Source: Basidiobolus meristosporus CBS 931.73 (Eukaryota > Basidiobolomycota > Basidiobolomycetes > Basidiobolales > Basidiobolaceae). From it: a stretch of 64,000 bases of DNA. The stretch is taken from contig MCFE01000328.1 of assembly GCA_002104905.1 (NCBI GenBank), forward strand, positions 30,238 through 94,237, written 5' to 3'. Made by a program: the position numbers and the translations under genes. Shown piece after piece: positions 1 through 10,076 of the stretch. A model generated the notes under the pieces. It made no database searches, was not told where the DNA came from, and saw only the letters and a program-made list of their open reading frames with translations. Numbering within the stretch: the stretch's first letter is position 1; the number at the start of each line of letters is the position of its first letter.

Positions 1-700
1 CATGAACACCTTTCTAACGTGAAGTCGTCCCGTGTGCTATGAAACCAGTATGGTATGCTATTGTATTAGAGATCTGGAAAGCTGTAGTGGTCACCTGTTC
101 TTGAGCTTTGAGCAGGTTATCAGGAAATGTTTATGTATCCGACCGTATATCAGAAGATCTTTTCCATATTTCGATCATGAATGTGAAGATACCGTGAGGA
201 CAGTCAGATCATGCCTCCCTTCTTCGTTGCAAGCAGTGCCTAGGATTAAACGATGGTGTGATGGGATTCTAATGAAGAGTTTCCCACAAAATATCCGTGA
301 TCACGGTAAGCTTCAAGTAGCCCAGAACCATCCCCATGGTAAGAATGCAACCGGTTCTGGTGCTGAGTATGCGAAAATCGTTGCCGATCTTTACCATGTT
401 TCCGGAAAGCCAACCTGAATTGCCCCGGATGTCACCAAACTGTCCTAATGTGTAGTGATTGCACACTAGATGTCTGAATGACGAAGTATTAGATTGCCCT
501 AATGATTCCCACCACTCTATTACGCTCCCAAATCTTGTCCCTCATTGAACTACAGAAAGGCTGACCCACGAATCCAGTGACATGATTCGAACAAAGACAT
601 GTTGTTGGTGCCAGCCGTCAGGAATTCTTAAAACCTCTTCGTTAACTCATCACGAGATGTGATACGCACTTCGGCCCAGATTCATTTGTGTTGAGTATCA
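1..700. other. Left edge, no gene recognised
   Basis: This stretch has ordinary base composition with CpG dinucleotides present, unlike the transposon-rich remainder. Open frames exist on both strands (for example 32-418 plus, 269-466 minus), but neither translation resembles a family I know and the two overlap. I see no LTR, terminal repeat or tRNA-like structure. It may be intergenic DNA or introns and untranslated parts of a gene to the left. Confidence 0.3.
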
Positions 701-701
701 T

Positions 702-1424
702 TTAAAACGTGACTTCATTCCTTATTATACTGATACTAATTGCCCATTCCTTGACTGATTCGATTTGAAACACCAAAAGTTGGGGGGGGGTGGTGCATTT
801 CAATCCAGTAATGGCATTCTTGATGGCCTTGGCTTGAAGTGCCGAGCAGACTTCTGCTGGGGTGCTTAAGCCACCTTGAGACAGGTACATGGCTAGAACG
901 CCAGCTACATGTGGACTAGCCATGCTGGTGCTAGAGATCTTCTTGGGTGCGTTGGTGCCTCCAATCCAAGCAGAGGTGATGTCCTGGCCTGGGGTAAAGG
1001 TCTTCACGCACTTGCCATAGTTGCTGAAGCTAGCCGAGGTGTCAGTACTGGTAGTGGCTCCAACAGCGAACACGTCGGCGGCATTGGCAGGTGGTATGTT
1101 GTAGACGTCTCGACTCTCATTACCAGCAGCAATGATGGGTAAGTTGTCGGATCGGGCTAATTTATAACCTTTGGCTGGCTTCGGTGAGAAACAGGGTTCT
1201 CCCAAAATTCGACCCAAAATTCGACCCAAAATTCGAACCGGAGGGTCACGTCCCTCTGGGAACCCTCGCCGGTCCTTTCCAAACTTGGGAACGGAGGGGT
1301 GAATACCGCAGGCTTCTTTCCATCGGTCGATATGAAATATCCCCCATCGCCGTGGCGGTCGATCCGGTAAATACCAGCACATGTCGCTGGTATTTGTTGC
1401 ATGTGGGGCAACCTCACCCGGCAC
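702..1424 (-). pseudogene. C-terminal fragment of a fungal subtilisin-like (S8, proteinase K-type) serine protease
   Basis: The open frame is 240 residues; about residues 88-215 match the C-terminal half of fungal secreted subtilases. Visible are the oxyanion-hole asparagine in AAGNE (about N102), the SFSNYGKCV and PGQDITSAWIG blocks, and the catalytic-serine block TSMASPHVAG (about S167). The usual glycine of GTSMA is serine here. The catalytic Asp and His domains, signal peptide and I9 propeptide are absent. The first roughly 87 residues are unrelated and include a translated 12-bp tandem repeat. The C-terminal tail after about residue 215 also departs from the family, next to a poly-G run near 783. 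Either this is a truncated pseudogene, or it is one exon of a split gene. It is the only cellular-type gene I recognise in the window. Confidence 0.75.
1201..1238. repeat. 12-bp tandem repeat, just over three units
   Basis: The unit cccaaaattcga repeats head to tail three times, the last copy ending imperfectly. It lies exactly where homology to the subtilase stops on the minus strand and is translated there as repeated RILG. Slippage at the truncation breakpoint is a plausible origin. Confidence 0.85.
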
Positions 1425-1429
1425 GAGGA

Positions 1430-2560
1430 GCTCCCAAAGCCGCCAGTTGTCTAGCGGTCAGCCAAAAGGATCTTCAAATCTCGAAATCCATCACTTTGTA
1501 ACTGTTGATGTTGCACCATTACTTGGAGTCTGCAGTTATTTCGTTGGCTTGATCTGTGCCAGAACTCGTGACTCATCTAGCTCCGAGATCTTCGAAACTC
1601 CTGGCCTTTCCTGCGGTACGCAAAGCAGTTGTAATTCTTGTCTGGTTGTGCGAAGGTACGCTTGGCCTTCTTACGCTGATGATGTTTCACCTGGGAAGCT
1701 TGACCATGCTTGGGAAAAAGAAACCCCCACTCGGAATCATTTCTACTAGTCATATCGGGCCGAAAATCGGCTTAGTGACGGTGTTGATATTGCACATTAT
1801 CCAATTCGCATAGCTTTGGCGTGCTTAGTGAGCTGGTTCGAGCTCTGGCCAAGCTATGCACATGCTCATCGTACCTGGCGTTATTGCCTGGATGGGGTCA
1901 TCTCACTGATCAATATTTACAATTTACCATGGTTCAATTGGTGATTTCTCCCTGGCATAAAATCACACCTTGGTATCACAAAATAAAGCCATAGGTCAGC
2001 TGTCCATTGCAAAGCACCCAAAATTCACGTAGAAGGTACTTCTGGCGGAATCTGGCATCAATTGCTTCTAACCCAAGGTGGAGACAGTTGTAACAAGAAC
2101 TTCAACCACTTCCACGCTTGGTAGAGAAGCTGGTAGGCAACTGGAGGTGAAGGGATAATTCATCTGACTTTGGATCTATAATCTTAATTGGCCTTGGAAA
2201 GTTCTGTAATGCAGATTAGAAGTGTTGTAAATTATGTAATCTTGCCTCTTCTGCAAAATTCTCACACCTTGCTATTGTTGTACATACAACTTAGGCATTT
2301 TAATCATAGGCTATGAATCATGATATTGTATGTCTGGATTCTTTATTTGTACTTAGTTTGATTATCACTCCAAAATACCAAACATTAAAGATATGAAAAT
2401 GCACCAGGTGGTCAAAAGGCCCCCAAGCTTTGCACATATGCACTTGAGACCTTACTGAGTAAATCTTGTGTACTTGTCTAACTAAAGCCATGTAATGAAC
2501 CAAGTGTAAACACCACTTTGACACTTGGCAAATCATTAAGTAAGTATCACATGTCCAATA
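1430..2560. other. No gene or mobile element recognised
   Basis: Composition shifts from CpG-containing DNA (to about 1.9 kb) to AT-rich DNA. Short overlapping open frames on both strands lack any recognisable motif. I see no LTR, TIR or homology to other parts of the window. Confidence 0.3.
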
Positions 2561-4203
2561 GGTCACATAAGCAGTTCTAATTTCTTCAGAACCCTTACAA
2601 GTAGGTATTCCCTACAGTTGTAACTAGACTTGTTTTGTTGAAAACTGCAGCTTTTTTGTCTTGCTTCTTGGTCTCTGGTCTGGGTAGACTTTTGCTTCCT
2701 CACCTTTACCATTGGCATTGCCAAGTCTTTCACCACTACTTTAACTAAGTACTTCTTATATTGTATTATGTTTTCTCCTTGATGAATGCTGCACTGATGC
2801 ATCTGTTTTTGCCTGCTTGTCCTTGCTGGCACTCTCTAGCAAACTGATGTTTCTTTGCTGCATGCCTGGAGCTTTCCACCCTGCTTGTGATGGATTTATG
2901 AGAATGCTGTGGGGTTTTATCACTGTCAAGTCCTTCACTGCTACTATAACTCAGTGCTTATAGTAACCAGACATATCTTTGCTGCTTGTTTTGCACATTC
3001 AGCCTGACTAGTGAGAGGCCCCTGCAAAAGCTGCAGGTTTCTATCACTGCCAGTTCCTTCATTGCTGCTTTGACTGAGCGCTTCTTGCATTGTACCACAT
3101 TCTTTCCTTGATGCCTGCTGCACTGATGAGTAAGTTTATGCCTGTTTGCACCTTACTGACACACTTCTGGCTACCTGACATTCCTTTGCCACTTGTTTAG
3201 AGCTTTCAGCCCTGCTTCTGACAGGTTCTTGAGGAAGCTACTTGTTTTTAGCCATGGCACCCTTACTCTTCTGCCCTTGATAGTCTCTGCTATTCTTAAG
3301 ATGCTTTCTTAGCATACCAATGCTGGCCCAAATACTGTTTGCTTACTTGAATCCGTAATAATGTTCATGGAACAGGTAAGGTGCTTTCTGCTTGGCCTTG
3401 AGTTCCTGATGTTCCTATGTTATGCCAGCCTTGAGGTGATGCAAAGCTAGACTTCTAATACCCACTAAAATATTAGCCAACTTTTCATCATTGCACTCAG
3501 CAACATCATAGATATTTAATGTATTTTCACTTTTAGGCTTGGGTGTGAACACCACAGTCACTCCCTCCCCTTAAATGATAGGTTTTTCTGTGGGCATTAT
3601 CTTTGTGCACTTTTGTTGTGCTTCAAATACCGCACAGTATTCCTTTGCAGCTACATCAGGACATGGGTCAATTATTGGCTGTGACCTTGAGCTACTTGAG
3701 TTCCTTTGTTGTAGCCTAGATAATGCTTTCTCTACCTTGGATATTGATTGCTCTACATGTATTATCCACTCATCCTGTCTCTGGACGATTTCCTGATTTC
3801 TGTGGTCCATTGCATCTATTCCATCAGCCAGTGCACCTAATTGCCTCAGTAATGCCTAGATATCAGCTGACAGCATACTTGATAATACTGGTAGTGGTGA
3901 TGCTATGTCAGTTGTTTGCTGGTCTTGCTCTGGCAGTACTGGGCTTGAGCCATTCTCATCTCCAGGAGCATTGTGGTCAGCTAGCTGCTCTGAAGACACT
4001 CTCATTTGCCTACTTGACTTAGAGCCTGAGGAGCTCACATTATTAGCTTCAGTGTGCACACTGCCAACATGGCCTTGTTTGGATTTAGCCCTGCTTGTTG
4101 CACTGAATGTGAGAGCAAGCTGTTGTCTAACCATTTCTCTGCTATTGTTTGTGGTGGGGCTTGGTTGGCAACCAAACAACTTTGATTTGCTTTCTGGTGG
4201 CAT
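2560..4203 (-). pseudogene. CACTA-associated coiled-coil protein ORF2, degraded copy a'
   Basis: The start is the MPPESKSK methionine at 4203, matching the MPPKNKAK start of the copy at 5431. The frame follows that paralogue: a Ser/Gln/Asn-rich N-terminus with QQLALTFSATS, then a coiled-coil block (RNQEIVQRQDEWI...VEQSISKVEKA) and SSSSRSQP. A stop near 3859 splits the coiled coil. Further downstream, homology to the LKAG...ALDLFHEHYPGFK block and to three Ser/Gln-rich tandem modules (about 2.6-3.2 kb) persists with several stops. The protein family is unrecognised. No intact TNP2 partner sits upstream: an LTR piece at 4258-4580 separates this copy from another TNP2 gene. Confidence 0.65.
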
Positions 4204-4257
4204 ATATATGGCAGTAAGTGAAACCATATGGGAAATAGCTTACGTATGTGTGTGGAA

Positions 4258-4580
4258 AGGGAAAGCAATCCCTCATCAATAAATCATCCCTTCTATCAGT
4301 AACACTTCTATCTTATTGATTAGCAGTTGATCACTGCACCTGCCTTCAACAGTACATCTCAGACCTGCCATCAAGGAGCTTTTCAGGGTAGTGCACAAGA
4401 CACACAGAGGCCTTTGGAGACACTTGGAGCACCTAGGAAGCTAGAGAAGCAGGAGCTTTTACCATAGTGACATATTGACAAAGACACCAGCAGTTTAGAC
4501 ACAGAGGTTATTGCACCCATCAGACACCTCACACACCTTGAGTTGTGTAGCTTCTCCCAGGAGTACCTCTACACCACCAC
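4258..4580 (+). mobile_element. 3' part of an LTR related to gypsy C
   Basis: This stretch matches the distal part of the LTR at 60406-61476. It shares ATCCCTCAACAATAAATCATC-like sequence near the start, the GAGGTTATTGCACCCA segment, the acacacCTTGAG segment and the terminus CCTCTACACCACCACA at 4580. The 5' part of the LTR is missing. It abuts an ORF2 upstream region on its left and the middle of a TNP2 gene on its right, so it marks a rearrangement rather than a simple solo LTR. No target duplication can be assigned. Confidence 0.7.
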
Positions 4581-5208
4581 ACCGCATGACGGTTGTCCAC
4601 TTGTACCATGTACATGGTAAGTTGCATCCTGGTATGATTTTGGCAAGAAGTAGTAATAAATCCTCAAAGCCCCCATTACTGATATTAGTGGAAATGCGCC
4701 ACTTCTCTGGCCACAACATCACATCATTCACCAACAGATGGATTACTGGGCTCACTTGGCTCCATAAAGTATCCTTGGCATTTGTCTCAATGGGTGTTGT
4801 CTCATTGCATATAGGGATTTGACCGGGCTCATTCATGGTACTGTTGTTAGGGGAGATAGGCTCAAAATTCATCAGTGAATCTTCTTTGTCAGAGCTATCA
4901 CTCTGCGCACCATATTCAAAAGGCTGAGGTGAGCCTAAAGGTGTCACAAACTCACCTGATTCAGTTTGCGCAAGGTGACAAATATGGCCAGGTGCCAATA
5001 TAGAAGTATCAACTGGCCGGCAAGATAATGTTGGTACAGTAGTGACTGATGAATGGTCAAATATGACTTGGGTGGCAAGACACTGGCTGTGATCCTTGCA
5101 ATACTTCCTATGCTGTCTGCATGCTTCATGGCTGAGAGGCTTGCCACAATAGCCACATGGTCTTTTTTCTCTTCTCTTACGGCGTTGAGTCAAAGTAGTC
5201 TTGTCCAT
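4581..5208 (-). pseudogene. CACTA TNP2-like transposase, N-terminal part (copy a)
   Basis: About 209 residues are open from the ATG at 5208. A basic start (TQRRKRREKR) is followed by a zinc-finger-like cluster C18-x2-C21-x5-H27-x2-C30-x2-H33-x3-C37-x2-H40. After it come an acidic/Ser linker and the block DTLWSQVSPVIHLLVNDV, seen again in the copies at 10 kb and 55 kb. The frame is cut at 4580 by the LTR fragment; the residues after VMR are LTR read-through. The transposase core is lost. The gene diverges from ORF2 at 5431. Family assignment rests mainly on the downstream domains preserved in the copy at 52.7-55.8 kb. Confidence 0.75.
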
Positions 5209-5430
5209 GGGGCAAACAGTTTGACCTTCAGCAATGTAACACTATTATATCACTTTTTGGTCAATACTCATGTGAACTTAAGACAGTCTTATATTTGAGA
5301 CATTGCACTTACATGAATGTAAGATTCAATGATGAATTGCCATAGTAAGCATTATAAATAAAGTTGTGGCACCACATACACACATATATGTAACCCTATT
5401 TCCCCTTTGGTTTGACTCACTTCCATATAT
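5209..5430. promoter_or_regulatory. Bidirectional intergenic region of the TNP2/ORF2 pair
   Basis: Only about 220 bp separate the divergent TNP2 and ORF2 starts, so both promoters must lie here if the pair was ever transcribed from its own sequences. The ORF2 side ends in CATATATATG immediately at the start codon. The same spacer, recognisable by ACATGAATGTAAGATTCAATGA, precedes ORF2 at 39118, and a diverged form precedes ORF2 at 27246. Promoter function is inferred from layout only. Confidence 0.5.
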
Positions 5431-7375
5431 ATGCCACCAAAAAATAAAGCAAAGTTGTCTGGTTCTCAACCAAACCCCACTGCTGACGGCAACAGAAGAA
5501 CGGTTGGACAACAGCTTGCTTTGACATTCAGTGCAACAAGCAAGGCTACATCCAAAAAAGGCCCTGTGGACAGTGTGCCCATTGAAGGTAATAATGCGGA
5601 CTCCTCAGGCTCTCAGTCAAGTAGGCAATTGAGAACCTCTGCGGAGCCACAAGCTGACCATTATGCTCAGGCAGATGAGAATGTAGCAAATACAGTACCC
5701 TCTGTTGAAGATCAGCAAGTGGCCATGATAACTTCACCACCACCCATATTAGCAAGTATGTTGTCAGCTCATACCAAAGCATTAATGATGCAATTAGGTG
5801 CAGTGGCTGATAGGATAGATGCAATGGCCCAGAGAAATCAGGAAGTAGTCCAGAAACAAGATGAGCGGATAATACGTGTAGAGCAATCAATATCCCAGGT
5901 AGAGAAAGCAGTATCTGTGCTGCAAAGAAGGAACTCAAGTAGCTCAATGTCACAGCCAAGAATTGAGCCATTTCCCAATGTAACAGCAGAGGAACACCAT
6001 ACAGTCTTTGAAGCACAACAACAGTGCCCAAAGATAAAGCTCACAGAAAAACCTATCACAGCATGGGAGGGAGACAATGTGGTGTTTATACCAGAGCCTA
6101 AAAATCAAAAGACATTGAAGATCTGTGAAGCCATTGAGTGCAATAATGAAGAGTGGGCTAATATACAAGAGGCTGTCAGAAGTCTAGCACACCATCACCT
6201 TAAGGCTGGCTGACCATGGGACCATCAGGAACTCAAGGCCAAGCAGAATGCACTTGACTTGTTCCATGAGCATTATCCTGGATTCAAACAGGCAAACAGA
6301 TTTTGGGCCATCATTGGTATGCTAAGAAAGTATCTTAAGAATAGCAGAAACTATCAATGGCTGAAGAACAAGGGTGCCATGGCAAAAAACCAGTGGCTTC
6401 CTCAAGAGCCTATTACAAGCAGGGCCAAAAGCTCCAGAGAAGTGTCAAAGAGATGTCAGGCAGCTGGAAGAGTGCCAAGTAAGGACAAGTAGGCAGACAT
6501 GTAGGCACCAGCACAGCATTTATCAAGGAAAAAGTGTAGTACCACTCAAGAAGCACCCAGTCAAAGTAGCAGTGAAGGACCTGGCAGTGATAAAAACCAG
6601 CCACTTTTACAGGAGCCATCACAACTACGGTTGAGAGCTCAAAACAAGCTGAAAAGAAATGTCAGGTTGCCAGAAGAGTGCCAGCAAGGGACAAGCAGGC
6701 CAAAACAGATGTGTCAGAGCAGAATTTATCCAGGAGAAAACGTAGTTCTTTACAAGAAGCACTCAGACAAAGTAGCAGTGAAAGACCAGGCAGTGATAAA
6801 GGAAAAGGTAAAGGGAAAGTGTATACCAAAGCCTGAGACAGGGAGGCATGCAAAAAAAACTGCAGTTCTTGCCAATTATTGCCGCAAGCCAGGAACAGAC
6901 TGAATCCCATTATAGCCAAGAAGAATAACCAACAAGAAAACAGCTGTTTTTGCAAGAGTTGGAAGCGCAGCCAGTTGAGCTACACTCCAGCAAGGTAGAT
7001 GAGTTTGCTGAAAAAGGCAATTTTTCTACCACAGTCACCACAGCCTCCATTGTTGACAGAGTGGAGATCCCACTGACAGAGAAGGCTACAAGGTTAAGAG
7101 CTCAAAAGACTATCACAATGCCTTCAGTGGAGTTTTGGAACATTAATAGGCACACCAAGAGGTTGCAGCACTTCTTCAAGAGCAGTGCTCAAGAAAATGC
7201 ACTGGAATATTGCAAGGATTTATTGCAAAGACTGGCAGATGAGAATCTAGACCTTGCAGTGCCAGCTGAAGACCAGGACATGTGGGAAGCAGTGAATGAA
7301 CAGTGGCATAAAGCTGTTGGGTTCCTACCAAAGTTGTGGAACCAGAGCATTACAGCAGAGATACTTATTGAGTAG
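5431..7375 (+). pseudogene. CACTA-associated coiled-coil protein ORF2 (copy a, best preserved)
   Basis: The first 260 codons are open (5431-6213). They contain a Ser/Thr/Gln-rich N-terminus (1-100), a predicted coiled coil (about 115-168, RNQEVVQKQDERIIRVEQ and following), an SSSS linker and a block ending HHLKAG. After an in-frame TGA at 6211 the same frame continues through FHEHYPGFKQANRFWAI to 6492 and resumes at 6631-6903. The last segment (6950-7375, ending AVGFLPKLWNQSITAEILIE) is in another frame. Between about 6400 and 6850 lie tandem modules with QSSSEG-like repeats. I do not recognise the family. Its constant divergent pairing with TNP2 suggests an accessory factor of the element, as TnpA is in plant En/Spm, but no homology to TnpA is visible. 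Confidence 0.6.
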
Positions 7376-7700
7376 TAAATTTAATGGAGTTACTTGTTAA
7401 GTGTGGGGTTGGGCTTAATGTTAGTGTAGGGTATTGAGACTTATATAGGTCAATACAATTGACAATTGATGTACAACTGAAGATTCAACAGATATAAATC
7501 AACTCATACACATGAAAAGTAAGAGAAATGGTTAAGTCAGGAAGTAAGGAGTGTGAAAAAGAGGCAATAGCCAATCAATGTACACAAATGTGGGATGTGA
7601 TCAAGTGTCTGGGATCCAAAAGTGGGCAAATTGGCAAGGAATCAATCAAAAGCCACTTATGTGTTGTTGTGATGAAAAATTTTGTTCTTGGGATAGAGTC
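7376..7700 (+). other. 3' flank of the CACTA-like element (copy a)
   Basis: This is non-coding sequence following ORF2. Positions 7359-7593 are repeated in the same orientation at about 10298-10532 with only about three differences, and in diverged form near 46280-46480. It probably carries the 3' untranslated and subterminal region of the element. I could not define a convincing terminal inverted repeat here. Confidence 0.5.
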
Positions 7701-10076
7701 CTGATGAGATCAGTACCTCTCAGTATTCTCCACACACCAAGCAAGATGGAGTAGAGATTGGATACAGTAAAGGCAGAGATCTACATGTTCAACTTCATGT
7801 TTGTAGTATAGCTGCTCAAATCCTGTCACTCACTTGTTGCACAATAGCTGTAAATGTGTCAAGTTAGCATTGGTGATCTGTTTATGGATAAATATTCCTA
7901 CAATGTTGACATATGACTCCCAATGCTTCCAATGTACTCTTGATAGGAATAGCTTCAGAACACCGCTTGAATAGACTTGTTCCATTGGATAGTGCCACAT
8001 CAAGCAATGAGTGCCAAATGATGCCATAGTGTGCCAAGGAGGCCAAGTGAGCCTATATTTGGCCTCAGAGTGTGAAATGTAGCTCTGCATCTGCATGCAA
8101 AGCAGCCCCTACGTTTCACTCATTGTGCTGGAGAAAATCTATTTTTTGACCTTTTTTTTGGAACAATGTTTTGCAGGATGTGTACAAGCACATAACGATT
8201 GAAGGCATGCATCTGGTACTCAATATGCATGGCACACTGAATCTAGCTGCTGTAGCTTGTATCATGTCACAAAAATGCATGGCACTATCTTGGTCCATTG
8301 GTACTATCTGGCACTATATTTAAATATTAGCCCTAAAGTAAGACCTATATGAAGCACTTATAGTGCCAGATAGTACCAGTGGACCAAGATAGTGCCATGC
8401 ATTTTTGTGACATGATACAAGCCACAAGAGCTTGATTCAGAGTGCCATGGGTATTGAGTATCAGAGGCATGTCTTCAGTCCTTCTGTGCTCTCACACATT
8501 CTGAACAATGTTGATCCAGAATAAAGGTCAAAATATGGATTTTCTCCAGTACAATGGGTGAAACACAGGGGCAGCTTTGCAAGAAGATGCAGAGCTATGT
8601 TTTACACTCTGTGGCCAAATATAGGCTTACTTGGCTTCCCTGGGACACTATGGTATCTTTTGGCACTCATGGCTCAATGTGGCACTACCCATCAGAACAA
8701 GTCTAATAAATACATAGCAAATTTGTCTAATTTTTGCATTTGTATTGTTGCATACAAGTTTGAATATTGATTGGAGCCCATGAGAAGTACTTAGGGTAGT
8801 GGATACTCTGTGATATCTTGCTATTTTCTTCAAATTTCTCTGGTATCTGAAGAAGCTCATTTAGCTTGAAATGCTGCAAGTATAACTTTGTTATCAGTAT
8901 AGGGATATTGTTGAAAAGTAAATGCATTGCTCCCAGTGGAAAGCTTATGCTCTAACAGTTACCTGCTATCTTAAGTATATCTGGTTTCCAATTGATTCCA
9001 TATTCCAGCCAATGGCTTGTAGCTTGCCAATTTTGCCACAATTGCGTGCTTACTTCTGTGCATTCTCTCAGTGAAAAGTGAAGTTCCTAGTGCTTGTGTT
9101 TGAGTAATAATAGTGCGTGTGAGTTATGGAATAAATCCCCTGGATCTCACAGATTTAACAGCAATACTATCCATTGTGCCCAGAGAAGCCAGCTATCTTG
9201 CTGAAGGCTGGGGTATTTCCAATGCAAATAATAATATGCACTTTTACATAACAGCCATTTACTGTATCTTGCCAGAAAGCATACAAAACTTGTCCAGCAG
9301 TGGATACAGATAGCCATTCAGGTTGGACAGTGATTAAGGCCCAGACACAAGTGAGACTTCCAACAGATTTTTACTCTGATGCTGTAAGATAGGCAGCAAG
9401 TTCAGGTTGATGAGAATCAGTGGCCAGCAGGATCTACTGGCAGAGTACTTGTTCAGTGAGAATCCATCAAGTGCTAAGGCAATGGCTCAGTCATACCTAC
9501 CTTCAATGTAGCTTGAAATGTTTGCCATCAAATATATTGGATATGTTTGCCCTTGATTGATACTGAGTGCAGTAATTTAAGCTTTGCAATATTTGCTAGA
9601 CCGCATGAGCTTTTTTAGACAGGGTATTACTGGAATATATCCAGAGTGTGTACAATGTTTTCCCTTAATTGTGGTCAATTCCTGACAACTTGGACACATT
9701 GCAATGGTGGCATTTTTTGATATGAAGGCCAGGCAACTATTAACAAATGCTAGAATCAGGACAATTGCTGAGTTATTTGTTGCCAGCTGCATGACAGTTG
9801 TCCACTAGTACCACACATATTGTAGATTGCATCCTGGAGTGATTTTGCCAAGTAGGGACAAATCCTCAATGCCCCTATTACTGATATCATTGGAAAGGTG
9901 CCACTTCTCTAGCCACAACATCACATCACTCACCAATAGATGGATTACTGGGCTCACTTGGCTCCATAAAGTATCCTTGGCATTTGTCTCAACAGGTGTT
10001 GTCTCATTGCATATAGGGATTTGACCAGGTTCATACATGGTACTGTTGTAAGGGGAGATAGGCTCAAAATCCATCA
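7700..10076 (-). pseudogene. CACTA TNP2-like transposase (copy b), broken
   Basis: Reading leftward from 10076, the copy begins with the MDFEPISPYNSTM linker and DTLWSQVSPVIHLLVSDV block (its zinc finger is deleted). It continues with the MQLATNNSAIVLILAFVNS and CPSCQELTTIKGKHCTH blocks (9577-9792) and the transposase core with a MHLLFNNIPILITKLYLQHFKLNE block (8727-8927). It ends in the WKHWESYVNIVGIFIHKQITNANLTHLQLLC block (7830-7970). The core is interrupted by the foldback element at 7973-8704, and further stops and frameshifts are present. It is followed, in direct orientation, by an ORF2 deletion derivative at 10077. Confidence 0.7.
7973..8704. mobile_element. 732-bp foldback element of the Harbinger-derived family
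   Basis: The element begins AGACTTGTTCCATTGG and ends with the inverted CAAGTCT. A 3-bp AAT duplication flanks it (7970-7972 and 8705-8707), confirmed against the uninterrupted TNP2 sequence near 54145. The two arms, about 7973-8318 and 8361-8704, are inverted repeats of each other across their whole length, leaving a loop of about 42 bp. The innermost roughly 60 bp of the arms are nearly identical, while the outer arms are roughly 80% alike by eye. It contains TGGCACTAT-type motifs like the Harbinger copies at 56.8 and 58.5 kb. It has no coding capacity. If transcribed it would form a long hairpin RNA. Confidence 0.85.

Noticed and set aside
32-418. 128-codon open frame on the plus strand at the left edge
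   Set aside because: No recognisable motif, overlapped by an opposite-strand frame, and no context supporting a gene.
783-791. Poly-G run as a possible programmed slippage site in the subtilase
   Set aside because: A short homopolymer at the degraded end of a truncated gene is more likely mutation or sequencing error.
1381-1813. Overlapping plus-strand open frames near 1.4-1.8 kb
   Set aside because: Two different frames overlap, neither resembles a protein family, and composition gives no preference.
7660-7700. A terminal inverted repeat for the CACTA-like elements (GATGAAAAATTTTG versus ATGAAAAATAATTTTG)
   Set aside because: The two sequences are in direct rather than inverted relation and AT-rich; element ends could not be established.
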